Part shown: positions 1 through 7,806 of the stretch, piece by piece | Layout: every line of letters begins with the position of its first letter | Position numbering within the stretch: the stretch's first letter is position 1 | Source: Natronosalvus halobius | GTDB lineage: Archaea > Halobacteriota > Halobacteria > Halobacteriales > Natrialbaceae | Assembly: GCF_024138145.1 (NCBI RefSeq) | Contig: NZ_CP099997.1 | Location: forward strand, 1,984,001-2,048,000 | Length of the DNA: 64,000 nt | Direction: 5' to 3' | Made by a program: the position numbers and the translations under genes | Notes under the pieces: model-generated | What the model saw: only the letters and a program-made list of their open reading frames with translations | The model's database searches: none | Told to the model about the DNA's origin: nothing

Positions 1-77
1 CCGAGAGACTCGAACGAAGAGCAAAACGGACTGACCGAGAGTAAAGGGTTTTCACCCTCGAGTGGCTATCTCGAGTA

Positions 78-734
78 ATGCTTCGGTGGATCCTCGCACT
101 ATTGCTCATTCCGTTTCTCGACGCCGTGTTGCTCGCCGTCGTCGTGAGCCAGACGACGTACATCGGCTGGATCGGAATGGTCGCCCTCGTCGTCCTCACC
201 GGCCTGGTCGGCATGTTGCTCGTACGTGCCGAAGGCCGCAGAACGCTCCGAAAGACCCAGCGATCGCTCGCAGAGGGAAAACCACCGACCAACCAGCTCC
301 TGGACGGCGCTCTGTTGATCGCCGCCGGCGCGTTCTTGCTCACCCCGGGGCTGGTGACTGACCTGATCGGCTTTCTGTTCGTGATTCCGCTCACGCGGGT
401 GCCGATTCGCGCCGCGCTCAAGCGGTTCGTCATCGTCCCCTACCTCGACAAGAAGAGCGACGGGTTCGCCAGCGGCGTCACCTGGACAGGCGGGTTCCCC
501 GGAGAGGGGTCGACTGGCATCTCGTGGTCCAGCGGTTCTGGGGCGGACGCGGGAGTCGGGACTGGAGCTGGAACCGGAACCGGAACCGGAACTGAAACTC
601 GCAGCGACGACGCCACGACGGTCGACCTCGACGAGGACGACTACTCGGTCGATACCAGCTCGAGCGGTCGCCACGTGGGGTTCGACGACGAGGGAGATGA
701 CCGGGGCGACCGCGACGACCCCTCCGCTCGCTAG
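78..734 (+). CDS. FxsA family membrane protein
   Basis: A 218-residue protein. The first ~150 residues match the FxsA family: an N-terminal hydrophobic helix (residues 1-22), a second helix (~30-50), the family-like stretch LLDGALLIAAGAFLLTPG, and a third hydrophobic segment around 85-108. FxsA was named for suppressing phage F exclusion in E. coli; its molecular role in archaea is unknown. The C-terminal ~70 residues are a Gly/Thr/Asp-rich acidic tail with an alternating Gly-Thr run encoded by a short GGAACC-type DNA repeat near 565-600, likely cytoplasmic or surface-exposed disorder. It stands alone upstream of tRNA-Ile. Confidence 0.85.
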   Translation: MLRWILALLLIPFLDAVLLAVVVSQTTYIGWIGMVALVVLTGLVGMLLVRAEGRRTLRKTQRSLAEGKPPTNQLLDGALLIAAGAFLLTPGLVTDLIGFLFVIPLTRVPIRAALKRFVIVPYLDKKSDGFASGVTWTGGFPGEGSTGISWSSGSGADAGVGTGAGTGTGTGTETRSDDATTVDLDEDDYSVDTSSSGRHVGFDDEGDDRGDRDDPSAR

Positions 735-801
735 CGGTTCTCACGGCCCACAGAGAAAGAAACGTTTAAACGTCCCTCCGCGCAACTCACAGATGCGACG
801 C

Positions 802-875
802 GGGCCAATAGCTCAATCAGGTTGAGCGCCACTCTGATAAGGTGGAGGCTCTCGGTTCAAATCCGAGTTGGCCCA
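802..875 (+). tRNA. tRNA-Ile (GAT anticodon)
   Basis: Full cloverleaf without intron. The acceptor stem is GGGCCAA/TTGGCCC with discriminator A at 875. The anticodon loop CTGATAA gives anticodon GAT, and the T-arm carries GGTTCAAATCC. CCA is not encoded. A T-run follows directly (876-882) and may terminate transcription. The last 22 nt recur at 993-1014. Confidence 0.95.
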
Positions 876-992
876 TATTTTTGTAGCGATCAAATTCTCG
901 AACGGAGAGTACTGGATCCTGCTCGAATTTGAATGACGTGAGTCGCAAGCCCGGGAAGCGAGCGAAACGAGCGACCCGGAACGTCTCGAGAT

Positions 993-1014
993 GGTTCAAA
1001 TCCGAGGTGGCCCA
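993..1014 (+). repeat. Partial copy of the tRNA-Ile 3' end
   Basis: These 22 nt match tRNA-Ile positions 854-875 with one mismatch (GGTGGCCCA here against GTTGGCCCA). Similarity continues loosely for about 40 nt beyond both copies, with AGCGA(T/C)CAA followed by GAGAGTAC. No other tRNA arm is present, so this is not a second tRNA. Such 3'-end copies are typical footprints of integrases that target tRNA genes, and the 117 bp between the copies is too short to be an element. Integrase origin is inference. Confidence 0.6.
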
Positions 1015-1439
1015 CTCTTCTCAGCGACCAATTTCGTGAGCCGAGAGTACGGGCTGCCGCGGGGGTCTTTCTTAGGCATCAGCGACCGGGTTATAACCCA
1101 GCGAGTGGTTTCCGTCGTTCGCAACTGGGCATTACTCGAGGAGAAGTTTCAGAGTTCGTGGCGGTGGTCGAAGAATTTCACCCTCCCTTCTCGACCCCGC
1201 CGAACGGGCTGGAGCGGTCGCAGTCGACTCCTCGAGGCGCTGGTGTAACGGAACGCACGGTTACCGGCTCGAGCCGTGGGGGAACAATGAACCCCGTTTT
1301 TATCGCACAGCGGTCTGGATAGGAAGATGATTCCGAACCTCTGCGCCTGGTGCACGGTATCACATGAAAGCCCCACAAATCTCGCTTCACCGTCTAACGA
1401 GGCAACGTTCGATTCACGGCACGGGGGTCGTTTCGAGCG
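1015..1439. other. Intergenic region, no gene recognised
   Basis: About 425 bp between the tRNA-Ile fragment and the long surface-protein gene. Short open frames here resemble no family. An AT-rich segment CGTTTTTATCGC near 1296 is the only plausible TATA element and would imply a leader of over 100 nt for the downstream gene. Confidence 0.4.
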
Positions 1440-4400
1440 ATGAAGCGACTTCTGTTCGCGTTTCTCGTCGCCGTGATCGTGAGCGGGTTGGTCGTCGGCG
1501 CTTCCGGATTGACGCTCGGGAGCGCTCCGCTCGCTGGTTCAGGAGACGGCGAGACGCAACCCGAATCCTCCGCTGGTGGCGATGCAATCGACGGAACAAG
1601 CGACGTTTCGGAGGACGGTGTCGAACTCGTCGAGTTCGACGAGACGCACTCGAGCGCACGACAGGACGAAGCGACTGCCCAGTCGAAGCGAGAGGCGGCC
1701 GAGGAGGGTGCCGACCGAGGGATCGAACTCGCCCAGGCACAGGGCGTAAACGTCACCCAGGAGCAACGAGAGGCCGCGACGTCCGCCGCCGTCGATGCCG
1801 TCGAACAACATCAGGAGGCGACCGTCGAGCAAGTTCAGCACGCCGCCACGGGTGCGGTTCACGGCGCGTTGCTTCAGCACCAGGCGGTCAACGTTACGCA
1901 GTTGCAGTCGGCCGTGACCGGCAGCGCGGACGGCGCGCTGAGCCAGCACCAATCGGCCAACGTCACGCAGATGCAGAACGCGGCGTGGGGCGGCGCTCAC
2001 GGTGCGCTGGACCAGTACCAGGCGGTGACGGTCGAGCAGATCCAGTACGCGGCTCGCGGGGCCGCCGCAGGCGCCGCACGAGAGGCCGGCGAGAAGGGAG
2101 TCGGTCACGTCGGCGTGATCCAGGAGGCCGCCCAGGGTGCGGCCCACGGGGCGCTCGAGGCCGCGAAGAAGCAGAAGCACCCCTCTCGACAGCACGTCGT
2201 CCAGCGCCAGGAGATAACCGTCGAGCAAATTCAACACGCGGCAGCAGGGGCGGCAGCGGGGGTCGTCGACGGGCACCAGGAACAGCACGTCAGGGTCGAG
2301 CAGCGACAGCACGTGTCGATCAAGCAGATTCAGACGGCTGCGATGGGCGCCGCGAAAGGCGCACTCGTCCAGAAGCAACGGGTCACCGTCGAGCAGACGC
2401 AGGTCGCCGCACGCGGCGCCGCGAAGGGCGTGCTGTCGGTTACGCAAATCCAGAGGGTAGAGATCACGCAGATCCAGGCGGCGGCGACCGGCGCCGCGAC
2501 GGGCGCGATCTACCAGAGCCAGGAGGCGACGGTCGAACAGATCCAGGCGGCGGCGATCGGCGCAGCGAAGGGAACGATTGTCCAGAAACAGGAAATTCAC
2601 GTGACGCAGGTCCAGTACGCCGCTCGCGGCGCCGCGATGGGCGCCGTCGAATCCGCGATCCAGTACCAGGCCGTCACCGTCACGCAGATCCAGGCCGCGT
2701 CGATGGGCGCCGGAAAAGGTGCCGTCGAACAGACGCAGACGGTGCGCGTACAGCAGGTACAGACGATCGCCCGCGGCGCGGCGAAAGGCGTCCTGTCGGT
2801 CGCCCAGGAACAGCGCGTGACGATCCTCCAGATACAGAAGGTGGCCGAAGTAACGTGCCAGTCGGTCTCGGAGACGGTTCAGGACCAGCGAGTCACCGTC
2901 GAGCAAGTTCAGCGGATCAGCGAACGTACCGCCGCGGACACGACCCAGCAGACGGTCGATGATGACCTCGACCGCGAGGTCGACATCCGCGAGCGTGCGG
3001 AGGCGAGCGCGGTCGATAGAACCGCCGAAGAAGAGCCTTCGGAGGGGGAGGCGACGGTGAGCACCGTCGGTCAGACGATCGACGGGGAGACGGTCACGAT
3101 CGACGACGTGACGCTCTCGGAGGGCGGATTCGTCGCCGTCCACGACGGGAGGTGGCTGGAAGGCGAACGCGCCGACAGCGTGATCGGCGTCTCCGAGTAC
3201 CTCGAGCCCGGCGAACACGAATCGGTGACCGTTCCCCTGTTCGAAGACGTTCCCGGTGCCGAGTACGAAGTCGACGCGCTCGAGGCCGGCGAGCACTCGC
3301 TCTTCGTCGTCCCGTATCGCGACGGCGACGACGACCAGGTGTTCGATCGCATCGACACCGACGACGGGGCGGATCCGCCGTACGTCCGGCAGGGTGGCGA
3401 ACCGGTGGTGGCATCGCTCGAGGCGACGGTCGCCGAGGAACGCACCGCCGACCTCGAGGTCGCCGACCAGACCGGGGAGGGTGAAACGGTGACCGTCGAG
3501 CGCGCGACGGCGAACGTCGAATTCTACGTCGAGGCGAGCGACGGCGACCGGGTCGTCCAGAGCGAGGGATTCGGGGCGAACGAGACCGCCGCCAATCTGA
3601 CGCTCGATCTGGACCCGCCGCTCGAGGAGGCTACCGACCTCGAGGTGACGATCCGTGCCGTCGAGGACGGTGAGGGACTCGAGTCGGCGGAGCTCGAGTA
3701 CGACGTCGACGCCGCCGGCGCCGACGAACCGGCGGAGGCGACGGCGAGCCTGAACGTTTCGGACCAGGCCGGCGACGGCGAGACGCTGTCCGTCGATCGG
3801 GCGACCGCGGACGAGGAGTTCGCAGTCGAAGCGCGCTACGACGGCGAGGTGGTACGAACCGACGCTATCGATGCCGACGAGGTCGTCGAGAACCTGACGC
3901 TCGAACTCGATCCGCCCCTCGAGGCGGATGCAGAGGTCGAGATCGCCGTCGTAACGACCGAAGACGACGAGGACCTGGCCGTCGAAGCGATCGAGTACGC
4001 CGTCGATGCGGAACCGGTCGAGCCGACGGCCGATCTCGAGGTGACGGACCAGACCGGCGACGGGGGGACCCTCGCCGTCGAAAACGCCACCGCGACTGTC
4101 GACTTCTTCGTCGATGCTCGTTACGACGATGAGGTGGTGCAAAGCGAATCGTTCGACGCGGACGAGGTCGTCGAGAACCTGACGCTCGAACTCGATCCAC
4201 CCCTCGAGGAGACCAGCGACGTCGAGGTCGCCGTCAGAGCCGACGACGACGATTCGGAACTGACGGGTCAGACGATCGAGTACGCCGTCGAGGCTCCGGT
4301 GGCGTTCCTCAATTGTACCGCGCTCGAGGTCCGGGACGCGGCCGAAATCGATCGCCTCTCGCTACGCGTCTCGTACCTGGAGGGGCCCCTGGCGGGTAAC

Positions 4401-5699
4401 GAGACGGAACTCGAGGAGGAAGTGCTCGCGGAGACGGTCGACGGCCCGATCGAAGACGGGACCGTCCTCTCGACGGCCGATCTGTACCCCTTTAGCGAGT
4501 TCACCCACTACGTCGAGTTCGCGTCCCTCTCCGAAGCCGACGACGAGAACGTCGTCGAGAATCCGCACCCCGCGACCGTCGAGGACTGTCAGGAACTCGG
4601 CTTCGGCGAGCGCCCGACCGCCGACGTCGCGTTCGGCGACCAGGAGACCGACGGGACGAGCGCGACCGTCGACACCGTTTCGCTCTCGGAAGGCGGCTTC
4701 GTCGCCCTCTACGAAGCAGGAGCGCCGATCGAGGACGAGGCCGTCCTCGGCGTCTCCGAGTACCTCGAGCCCGGCGAGCACGAGAACGTCACCGTCGACC
4801 TCGCGGAATCGATCGACGAGGACCGAACGCTCGTCGCGATCGTCCACCGCGATCTGACCGACGACGGCCAGTTTACGTTCGAGAGCGTCGACGAAATCGG
4901 CGTCCACGACGGCCCGTACCTCGACGCGGACGGCGACCCCGTCGCCGACGAGGCCGAACTCACCCTCTCGGCCGAGTTCGCCGTCTCCATCGTCGACGCG
5001 CCGGAAACCGTCGAGCCCGACCAGCCGATCGAACTCGCCGTCGAGGTGGAGAACCGCGGCGCCGGTCCCGGCGAGGCGCCCGTGGTGATCGGCGTCGGTG
5101 CGCAGGAGGCGGTCGTCGAAGAGTCCGTCACGCTTTCACCCGGCGAGACGACGACGCTCACGGTGGCCGTCGACCCGCCGACCGACGCCGTCGGCGAACT
5201 CGAGGTGACAGTTCGCGTCGACGACCCAGACGTGGCTGCGCCCGAGGAGGGAAGCGATTCGGTGACCGTCACCGTCGAGGAGGCCGGCGAACCGGCGTTC
5301 GAGGTGACGGCCCTCGACGCACCCGAAACCGTCGAGGCAGGCGAGTCCATCGAGGTCGCCGCGGAGGTGACGAACGTCGGTGCGGCTCCCGGTGAAGCCG
5401 AAGTGGTGTTCGACATCGACGGCTTCGACGCCGCTACCGATTTCGTCTCGCTCTCTCCCGACGAAACGGCGACGCTCGTCGTCACCGTCGAGACCGGCCC
5501 GGGCGACGTGGGCGACCTCGAGATCGGGGTTCGCACGGCCGATGACCGGACGTCGACGACTGTCGAGGTGATCGAGTCTTCGGATGGAGGCGACCAGCAG
5601 GACGCTCGAGCGGGACCGACGGCTGGGACGGATCCGGCAGTCTCGGCGTCCGCGTACGTACCGAGCTATCTGATCTCGGTCGATCGAGTGGATTCGTAG
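1440..5699 (+). CDS. Giant secreted surface protein with Gln/Ala repeats, DUF7282-like and CARDB-like domains
   Basis: A 1,419-residue protein starting with an apparent Sec signal peptide (MKRLLFAFLVAVIVSGLVVG). Residues ~30-115 are an acidic linker. Residues ~120-500 are about 16 copies of a 22-24-residue unit with the pattern Q-x-Q-x-V-x-V-x-Q-I-Q-x-A-A-x-G-A-A-x-G-A. Next come a domain with EGGFVAVHDG and YLEPGEHESV motifs (~540-665, DUF7282-like), three ~90-residue beta-rich repeats (~667-950), a Cys-containing domain (~950-1055), a second EGGFVALYEA/YLEPGEHENV domain (~1057-1180) and two CARDB-like beta-sandwiches (~1182-1380). No C-terminal transmembrane or PGF-type anchor is visible, so it may be secreted or held non-covalently. 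The function is unknown, and the long frames on the other strand are shadows of its biased codon use. Confidence 0.85.
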   Translation: MKRLLFAFLVAVIVSGLVVGASGLTLGSAPLAGSGDGETQPESSAGGDAIDGTSDVSEDGVELVEFDETHSSARQDEATAQSKREAAEEGADRGIELAQAQGVNVTQEQREAATSAAVDAVEQHQEATVEQVQHAATGAVHGALLQHQAVNVTQLQSAVTGSADGALSQHQSANVTQMQNAAWGGAHGALDQYQAVTVEQIQYAARGAAAGAAREAGEKGVGHVGVIQEAAQGAAHGALEAAKKQKHPSRQHVVQRQEITVEQIQHAAAGAAAGVVDGHQEQHVRVEQRQHVSIKQIQTAAMGAAKGALVQKQRVTVEQTQVAARGAAKGVLSVTQIQRVEITQIQAAATGAATGAIYQSQEATVEQIQAAAIGAAKGTIVQKQEIHVTQVQYAARGAAMGAVESAIQYQAVTVTQIQAASMGAGKGAVEQTQTVRVQQVQTIARGAAKGVLSVAQEQRVTILQIQKVAEVTCQSVSETVQDQRVTVEQVQRISERTAADTTQQTVDDDLDREVDIRERAEASAVDRTAEEEPSEGEATVSTVGQTIDGETVTIDDVTLSEGGFVAVHDGRWLEGERADSVIGVSEYLEPGEHESVTVPLFEDVPGAEYEVDALEAGEHSLFVVPYRDGDDDQVFDRIDTDDGADPPYVRQGGEPVVASLEATVAEERTADLEVADQTGEGETVTVERATANVEFYVEASDGDRVVQSEGFGANETAANLTLDLDPPLEEATDLEVTIRAVEDGEGLESAELEYDVDAAGADEPAEATASLNVSDQAGDGETLSVDRATADEEFAVEARYDGEVVRTDAIDADEVVENLTLELDPPLEADAEVEIAVVTTEDDEDLAVEAIEYAVDAEPVEPTADLEVTDQTGDGGTLAVENATATVDFFVDARYDDEVVQSESFDADEVVENLTLELDPPLEETSDVEVAVRADDDDSELTGQTIEYAVEAPVAFLNCTALEVRDAAEIDRLSLRVSYLEGPLAGNETELEEEVLAETVDGPIEDGTVLSTADLYPFSEFTHYVEFASLSEADDENVVENPHPATVEDCQELGFGERPTADVAFGDQETDGTSATVDTVSLSEGGFVALYEAGAPIEDEAVLGVSEYLEPGEHENVTVDLAESIDEDRTLVAIVHRDLTDDGQFTFESVDEIGVHDGPYLDADGDPVADEAELTLSAEFAVSIVDAPETVEPDQPIELAVEVENRGAGPGEAPVVIGVGAQEAVVEESVTLSPGETTTLTVAVDPPTDAVGELEVTVRVDDPDVAAPEEGSDSVTVTVEEAGEPAFEVTALDAPETVEAGESIEVAAEVTNVGAAPGEAEVVFDIDGFDAATDFVSLSPDETATLVVTVETGPGDVGDLEIGVRTADDRTSTTVEVIESSDGGDQQDARAGPTAGTDPAVSASAYVPSYLISVDRVDS
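1800..2960 (+). repeat. Array of ~23-residue Gln/Ala repeats within the surface protein
   Basis: The coding repeat has a period near 66-72 bp, and the units are divergent in DNA but conserved in protein. Each pairs a beta-like Gln-alternating half (for example QAVTVEQIQ) with a helix- or turn-like AAxGAAxGAL half. DNA divergence together with protein conservation argues for selection on the pattern rather than recent expansion. Confidence 0.8.
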
Positions 5700-5798
5700 C
5701 CGCCCGAGGCAACCGGTCGTAGCGCTCGAAGGGCGTCAAAACTCGATCGCTCTCGTGATTTTACCGGGTTGTGCAGAAACAGCGACCGTCGCGTCCGC

Positions 5799-6155
5799 TT
5801 ACGGTGCGCCCGTAACGACCATCAGCGAGTCGTCCGCCGTAAACCGCAGTTCGCGCGTCGTCTCCGGGTCGACGCGAACGGCGTCACCGGACGCGAGGTC
5901 GACCTGGTCGCCGTCGATTTGGATGGTCGCCTCGCCCTCGATCAACAGGTACACTTCCTCCTGGCCGTCGTCTTCGTGGTCGTGTTCCAGGCCGTCCCAG
6001 CCCTCGTCGGCTTCGATGACGGTTAGCCCGTGCGTCTCGCAGTCGAGCGCGTCCCGAAGGAAGGACATACCCGGCGCGCGCGGTTCGACATCCTCGTACG
6101 AGGTTGCGTCGTACCCCGTGACATCCTCCTCGCCGTTGACGGCGAGGCTTCCCAC
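5799..6155 (-). CDS. Cupin domain protein with IS-derived N-terminus
   Basis: A 118-residue single-domain cupin. The segment HDHEDDGQEEVYLLIEGEA carries the conserved His and Glu positions of cupin motif 1, and GDAVRVDP with the following beta strands forms motif 2. The substrate is unknown; small haloarchaeal cupins of this type are common. The native sequence appears to begin at TGYDATSYEDVEP. The only in-frame start upstream is a GTG at 6155 that lies inside the right-end hairpin of the neighbouring tnpB element, so the first ~11 residues (V/MGSLAVNGEED) are encoded by the IS. The native start and promoter have probably been lost or replaced, and expression is uncertain. Confidence 0.75.
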   Translation of the reverse strand: MGSLAVNGEEDVTGYDATSYEDVEPRAPGMSFLRDALDCETHGLTVIEADEGWDGLEHDHEDDGQEEVYLLIEGEATIQIDGDQVDLASGDAVRVDPETTRELRFTADDSLMVVTGAP

Positions 6156-6276
6156 GCATGGGGAATACCAGTCAGTCGCCGTCTCCAGAACTTTCGGTTC
6201 TGGCGGGCTGCACGAGACTTTTAGTCTCGTGAACGCTGGCAGAGGGTTTCGACTCTTCGCAGGCCGTGAGCGTCAT
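6128..6276 (-). ncRNA. Candidate omega RNA / right-end structured RNA of tnpB
   Basis: Downstream of the tnpB stop, three perfect short hairpins (stems of 9, 7 and 9 bp) stand close together and end at the element boundary. TnpB nucleases use an RNA made from the 3' part of tnpB plus the right end, with the guide read from the flanking DNA. Here the guide would be the N-terminal region of the cupin gene. The RNA itself is inferred; only the hairpins are seen. Confidence 0.5.
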
Positions 6277-7482
6277 CTACGCTGGTATGCTCTGCTCACA
6301 GTGAGTCGTGGCGGTGTCACAACCGCTCCCATCCCGAGGCGAGTCATCGCGCTCCGCCTTGTCAAGCGGGACGCTCTCTCCCCACGGGTCAACCCGCCGT
6401 GCGATATTCGCGGAAGCGTTGATGTCGGCCTGAAACGTCGAAACGTGGCAGTCGTCGTGCGGACACCGGAACTCAGCCTGGGAGTCCCGCCGACCGATAC
6501 GGTGGCACGAGTGGCACGTCTTCGAGGTGTACGCCGGGTTCACGTACTCGACCGGGATGCCTGCTTCCGTCGCCTTGTCCTCGATGCGCCCTTGGAGTCG
6601 GGCGAACGCCCACGAGTGAAGCCGACGGTTCATGTACTTCCCGTAGTCGAGACGCTCACGGATGTACGTCAAGTCCTCCATCACCAACACCGGATTCTCG
6701 AACTGTTTGGTGTACTGGACAGCCTGCCGAGACGCTTTCTCCACGATGTCGGTGAATGCGTTCTGGTAGTGCGAGAAGCGGTCGTCGGTACGCCACTCGG
6801 ATGCGTCACGCTCTTGGAGTCGTTTCAGGGTGGTGTGCATCTCTTTGCGGAGATGCTTCGCTCTGCTTCCGCTACACACGAACGGGTCAGTCGGAGAACC
6901 GTCCTTGAGGGCACAGCCCGTGATGAGGGCAGTCTCTCCGATGTCTAAGCCGATGTGCGTGGTGTCACCGTCCGTTGCTGGTTCTTCGACCAGGTACTCG
7001 ACGGTGACATGCAGTACCCAGTTCTTCCGGTGCTTCTGAAGCCGTATCTCGCCCGCTTTCGCGTCCTCCGTTACGAGGGCGTGCCAGAGGTCCTCCTGTT
7101 CGGGATTGATGCGGAGCGGAATCCAAAAGTTCGTTCCCCGACCGGGACGGGGAACCCACCACGTGAATTCGTAGCGACGTTCTTCGGAGCGGTCGAACGT
7201 CGCGGCTTGGTTCGTGAGGCGTATCGGGTGTTCGTCGTCCAATTCTTTCGCGTTGTACGTCTTGTGGAGTTTCGGGACGTAGTTGCAGAGGGCGGCTTTG
7301 GCCTGATACGGCAGGTCGTAGGGCGTCACGATGTCACTCACCGCCGACATGGTACTCGCCCCGGCGTCGAACGCTTCTTGCAGACCGTCACGGTAGGTTT
7401 CGAGCAGGTCGTTCAGTTTCGACTGCTTGTGCGCGGTCGGTGGGGCGAACGTCGCTTGAAGCGTCTTAGTTATCGTCGTCAC
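6277..7482 (-). CDS. tnpB: RNA-guided nuclease TnpB (IS605 OrfB family)
   Basis: A 401-residue TnpB with a GTG start at 7482. All RuvC catalytic positions are visible: Asp in HIGLDIGETALI (~185), Glu in VLVMEDLTYI (~275) and Asp in FQADINASANIA (~358). The zinc ribbon is present between them as CHSC and CPHDDC (~325-350). The N-terminal region contains the WED/REC-type segment with YNAKELDDEHPIRLTNQ. The length is normal for the family and no frameshift is seen, so the nuclease should be functional. Its start overlaps the end of the small upstream ORF by 17 nt, which suggests translational coupling. Confidence 0.92.
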   Translation of the reverse strand: MTTITKTLQATFAPPTAHKQSKLNDLLETYRDGLQEAFDAGASTMSAVSDIVTPYDLPYQAKAALCNYVPKLHKTYNAKELDDEHPIRLTNQAATFDRSEERRYEFTWWVPRPGRGTNFWIPLRINPEQEDLWHALVTEDAKAGEIRLQKHRKNWVLHVTVEYLVEEPATDGDTTHIGLDIGETALITGCALKDGSPTDPFVCSGSRAKHLRKEMHTTLKRLQERDASEWRTDDRFSHYQNAFTDIVEKASRQAVQYTKQFENPVLVMEDLTYIRERLDYGKYMNRRLHSWAFARLQGRIEDKATEAGIPVEYVNPAYTSKTCHSCHRIGRRDSQAEFRCPHDDCHVSTFQADINASANIARRVDPWGESVPLDKAERDDSPRDGSGCDTATTHCEQSIPA

Positions 7483-7609
7483 TGGCGTCTAACCCTTTCT
7501 CGATTAGTTCGGCGTAGGCGCGAGGATGTCGGATGCCATTGTCGCGGGCGTACTCTTTCACCCGCTCGTGGAGGTCGCCCCCTCGCTCCATATCGATTTC
7601 AGTTCGCAC
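7466..7609 (-). CDS. Small RHH-like protein encoded upstream of tnpB
   Basis: A 47-residue frame from GTG 7609 to TAA 7466, with an alternative ATG at 7591. The sequence begins VRTEIDMERGGDLHERVKEY and continues with RHPRAYAELIEKGL. A short beta-like N-terminus followed by two helices resembles a ribbon-helix-helix or antitoxin-like fold. It overlaps tnpB by 17 nt in another frame. Small ORFs in this position occur beside other haloarchaeal tnpB genes, which suggests they are part of the element, perhaps as a regulator. That role is inference. Confidence 0.6.
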   Translation of the reverse strand: MRTEIDMERGGDLHERVKEYARDNGIRHPRAYAELIEKGLDASDDDN

Positions 7610-7702
7610 AACTCTTTGAACGTTTTCTTGGTGCTAATAACTTCTGTTTGGCATTCAGACTGCTGTAGACGGTGGGTTGCGTAGTCAAGTGGCGCGATTC
7701 AC

Positions 7703-7752
7703 GCCCGCCGTGGACGGCGGGATTCTCTCGCTGTTCAAAGATAGGAGAATCC
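7703..7752 (+). repeat. Two hairpins resembling a second IS605 right-end remnant
   Basis: CCCGCCGT/ACGGCGGG forms a tight hairpin close to the form of the tnpB right-end hairpin at 6128-6147 but on the opposite strand. It is followed by GGATTCTC...GAGAATCC, an 8-bp inverted repeat with a 17-nt loop. No tnpB ORF is attached, so this could be the solitary end of another element or a terminator for the leftward LarA-like gene. Confidence 0.4.
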
Positions 7753-7806
7753 TCGCACTCGTCGCCTAAGAAACCACGCGAAGCGGAACGTGACCGCCGA
7801 CAAGCG

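Larger units (their letters stand above)
6128..7610 (-). mobile_element. IS200/IS605-type element (tnpB only, no tnpA)
   Basis: The element contains a small RHH-like ORF, an intact tnpB and a right end with three successive hairpins: 6211-6231 (CACGAGACT/AGTCTCGTG), 6185-6203 (CCAGAAC/GTTCTGG) and 6128-6147 (CCTCGCCGT/ACGGCGAGG). No Y1 transposase tnpA is present, so movement would need one in trans. The right boundary is set just beyond the 6128 hairpin, where cupin sequence starts. The left boundary was not located and probably lies between 7610 and 7700. IS605-family elements make no target duplication, so none was expected. Confidence 0.7.

Noticed and set aside
993-1014. Possible second tRNA-Ile
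   Set aside because: Only the T-arm and 3' acceptor half are present; no 5' acceptor, D-arm or anticodon arm precedes it.
1539-4142. 867-residue open frame on the minus strand across the surface-protein gene
   Set aside because: It is the antisense of a GC-rich, codon-biased gene; it shows no domain, and the plus frame has a signal peptide and repeats.
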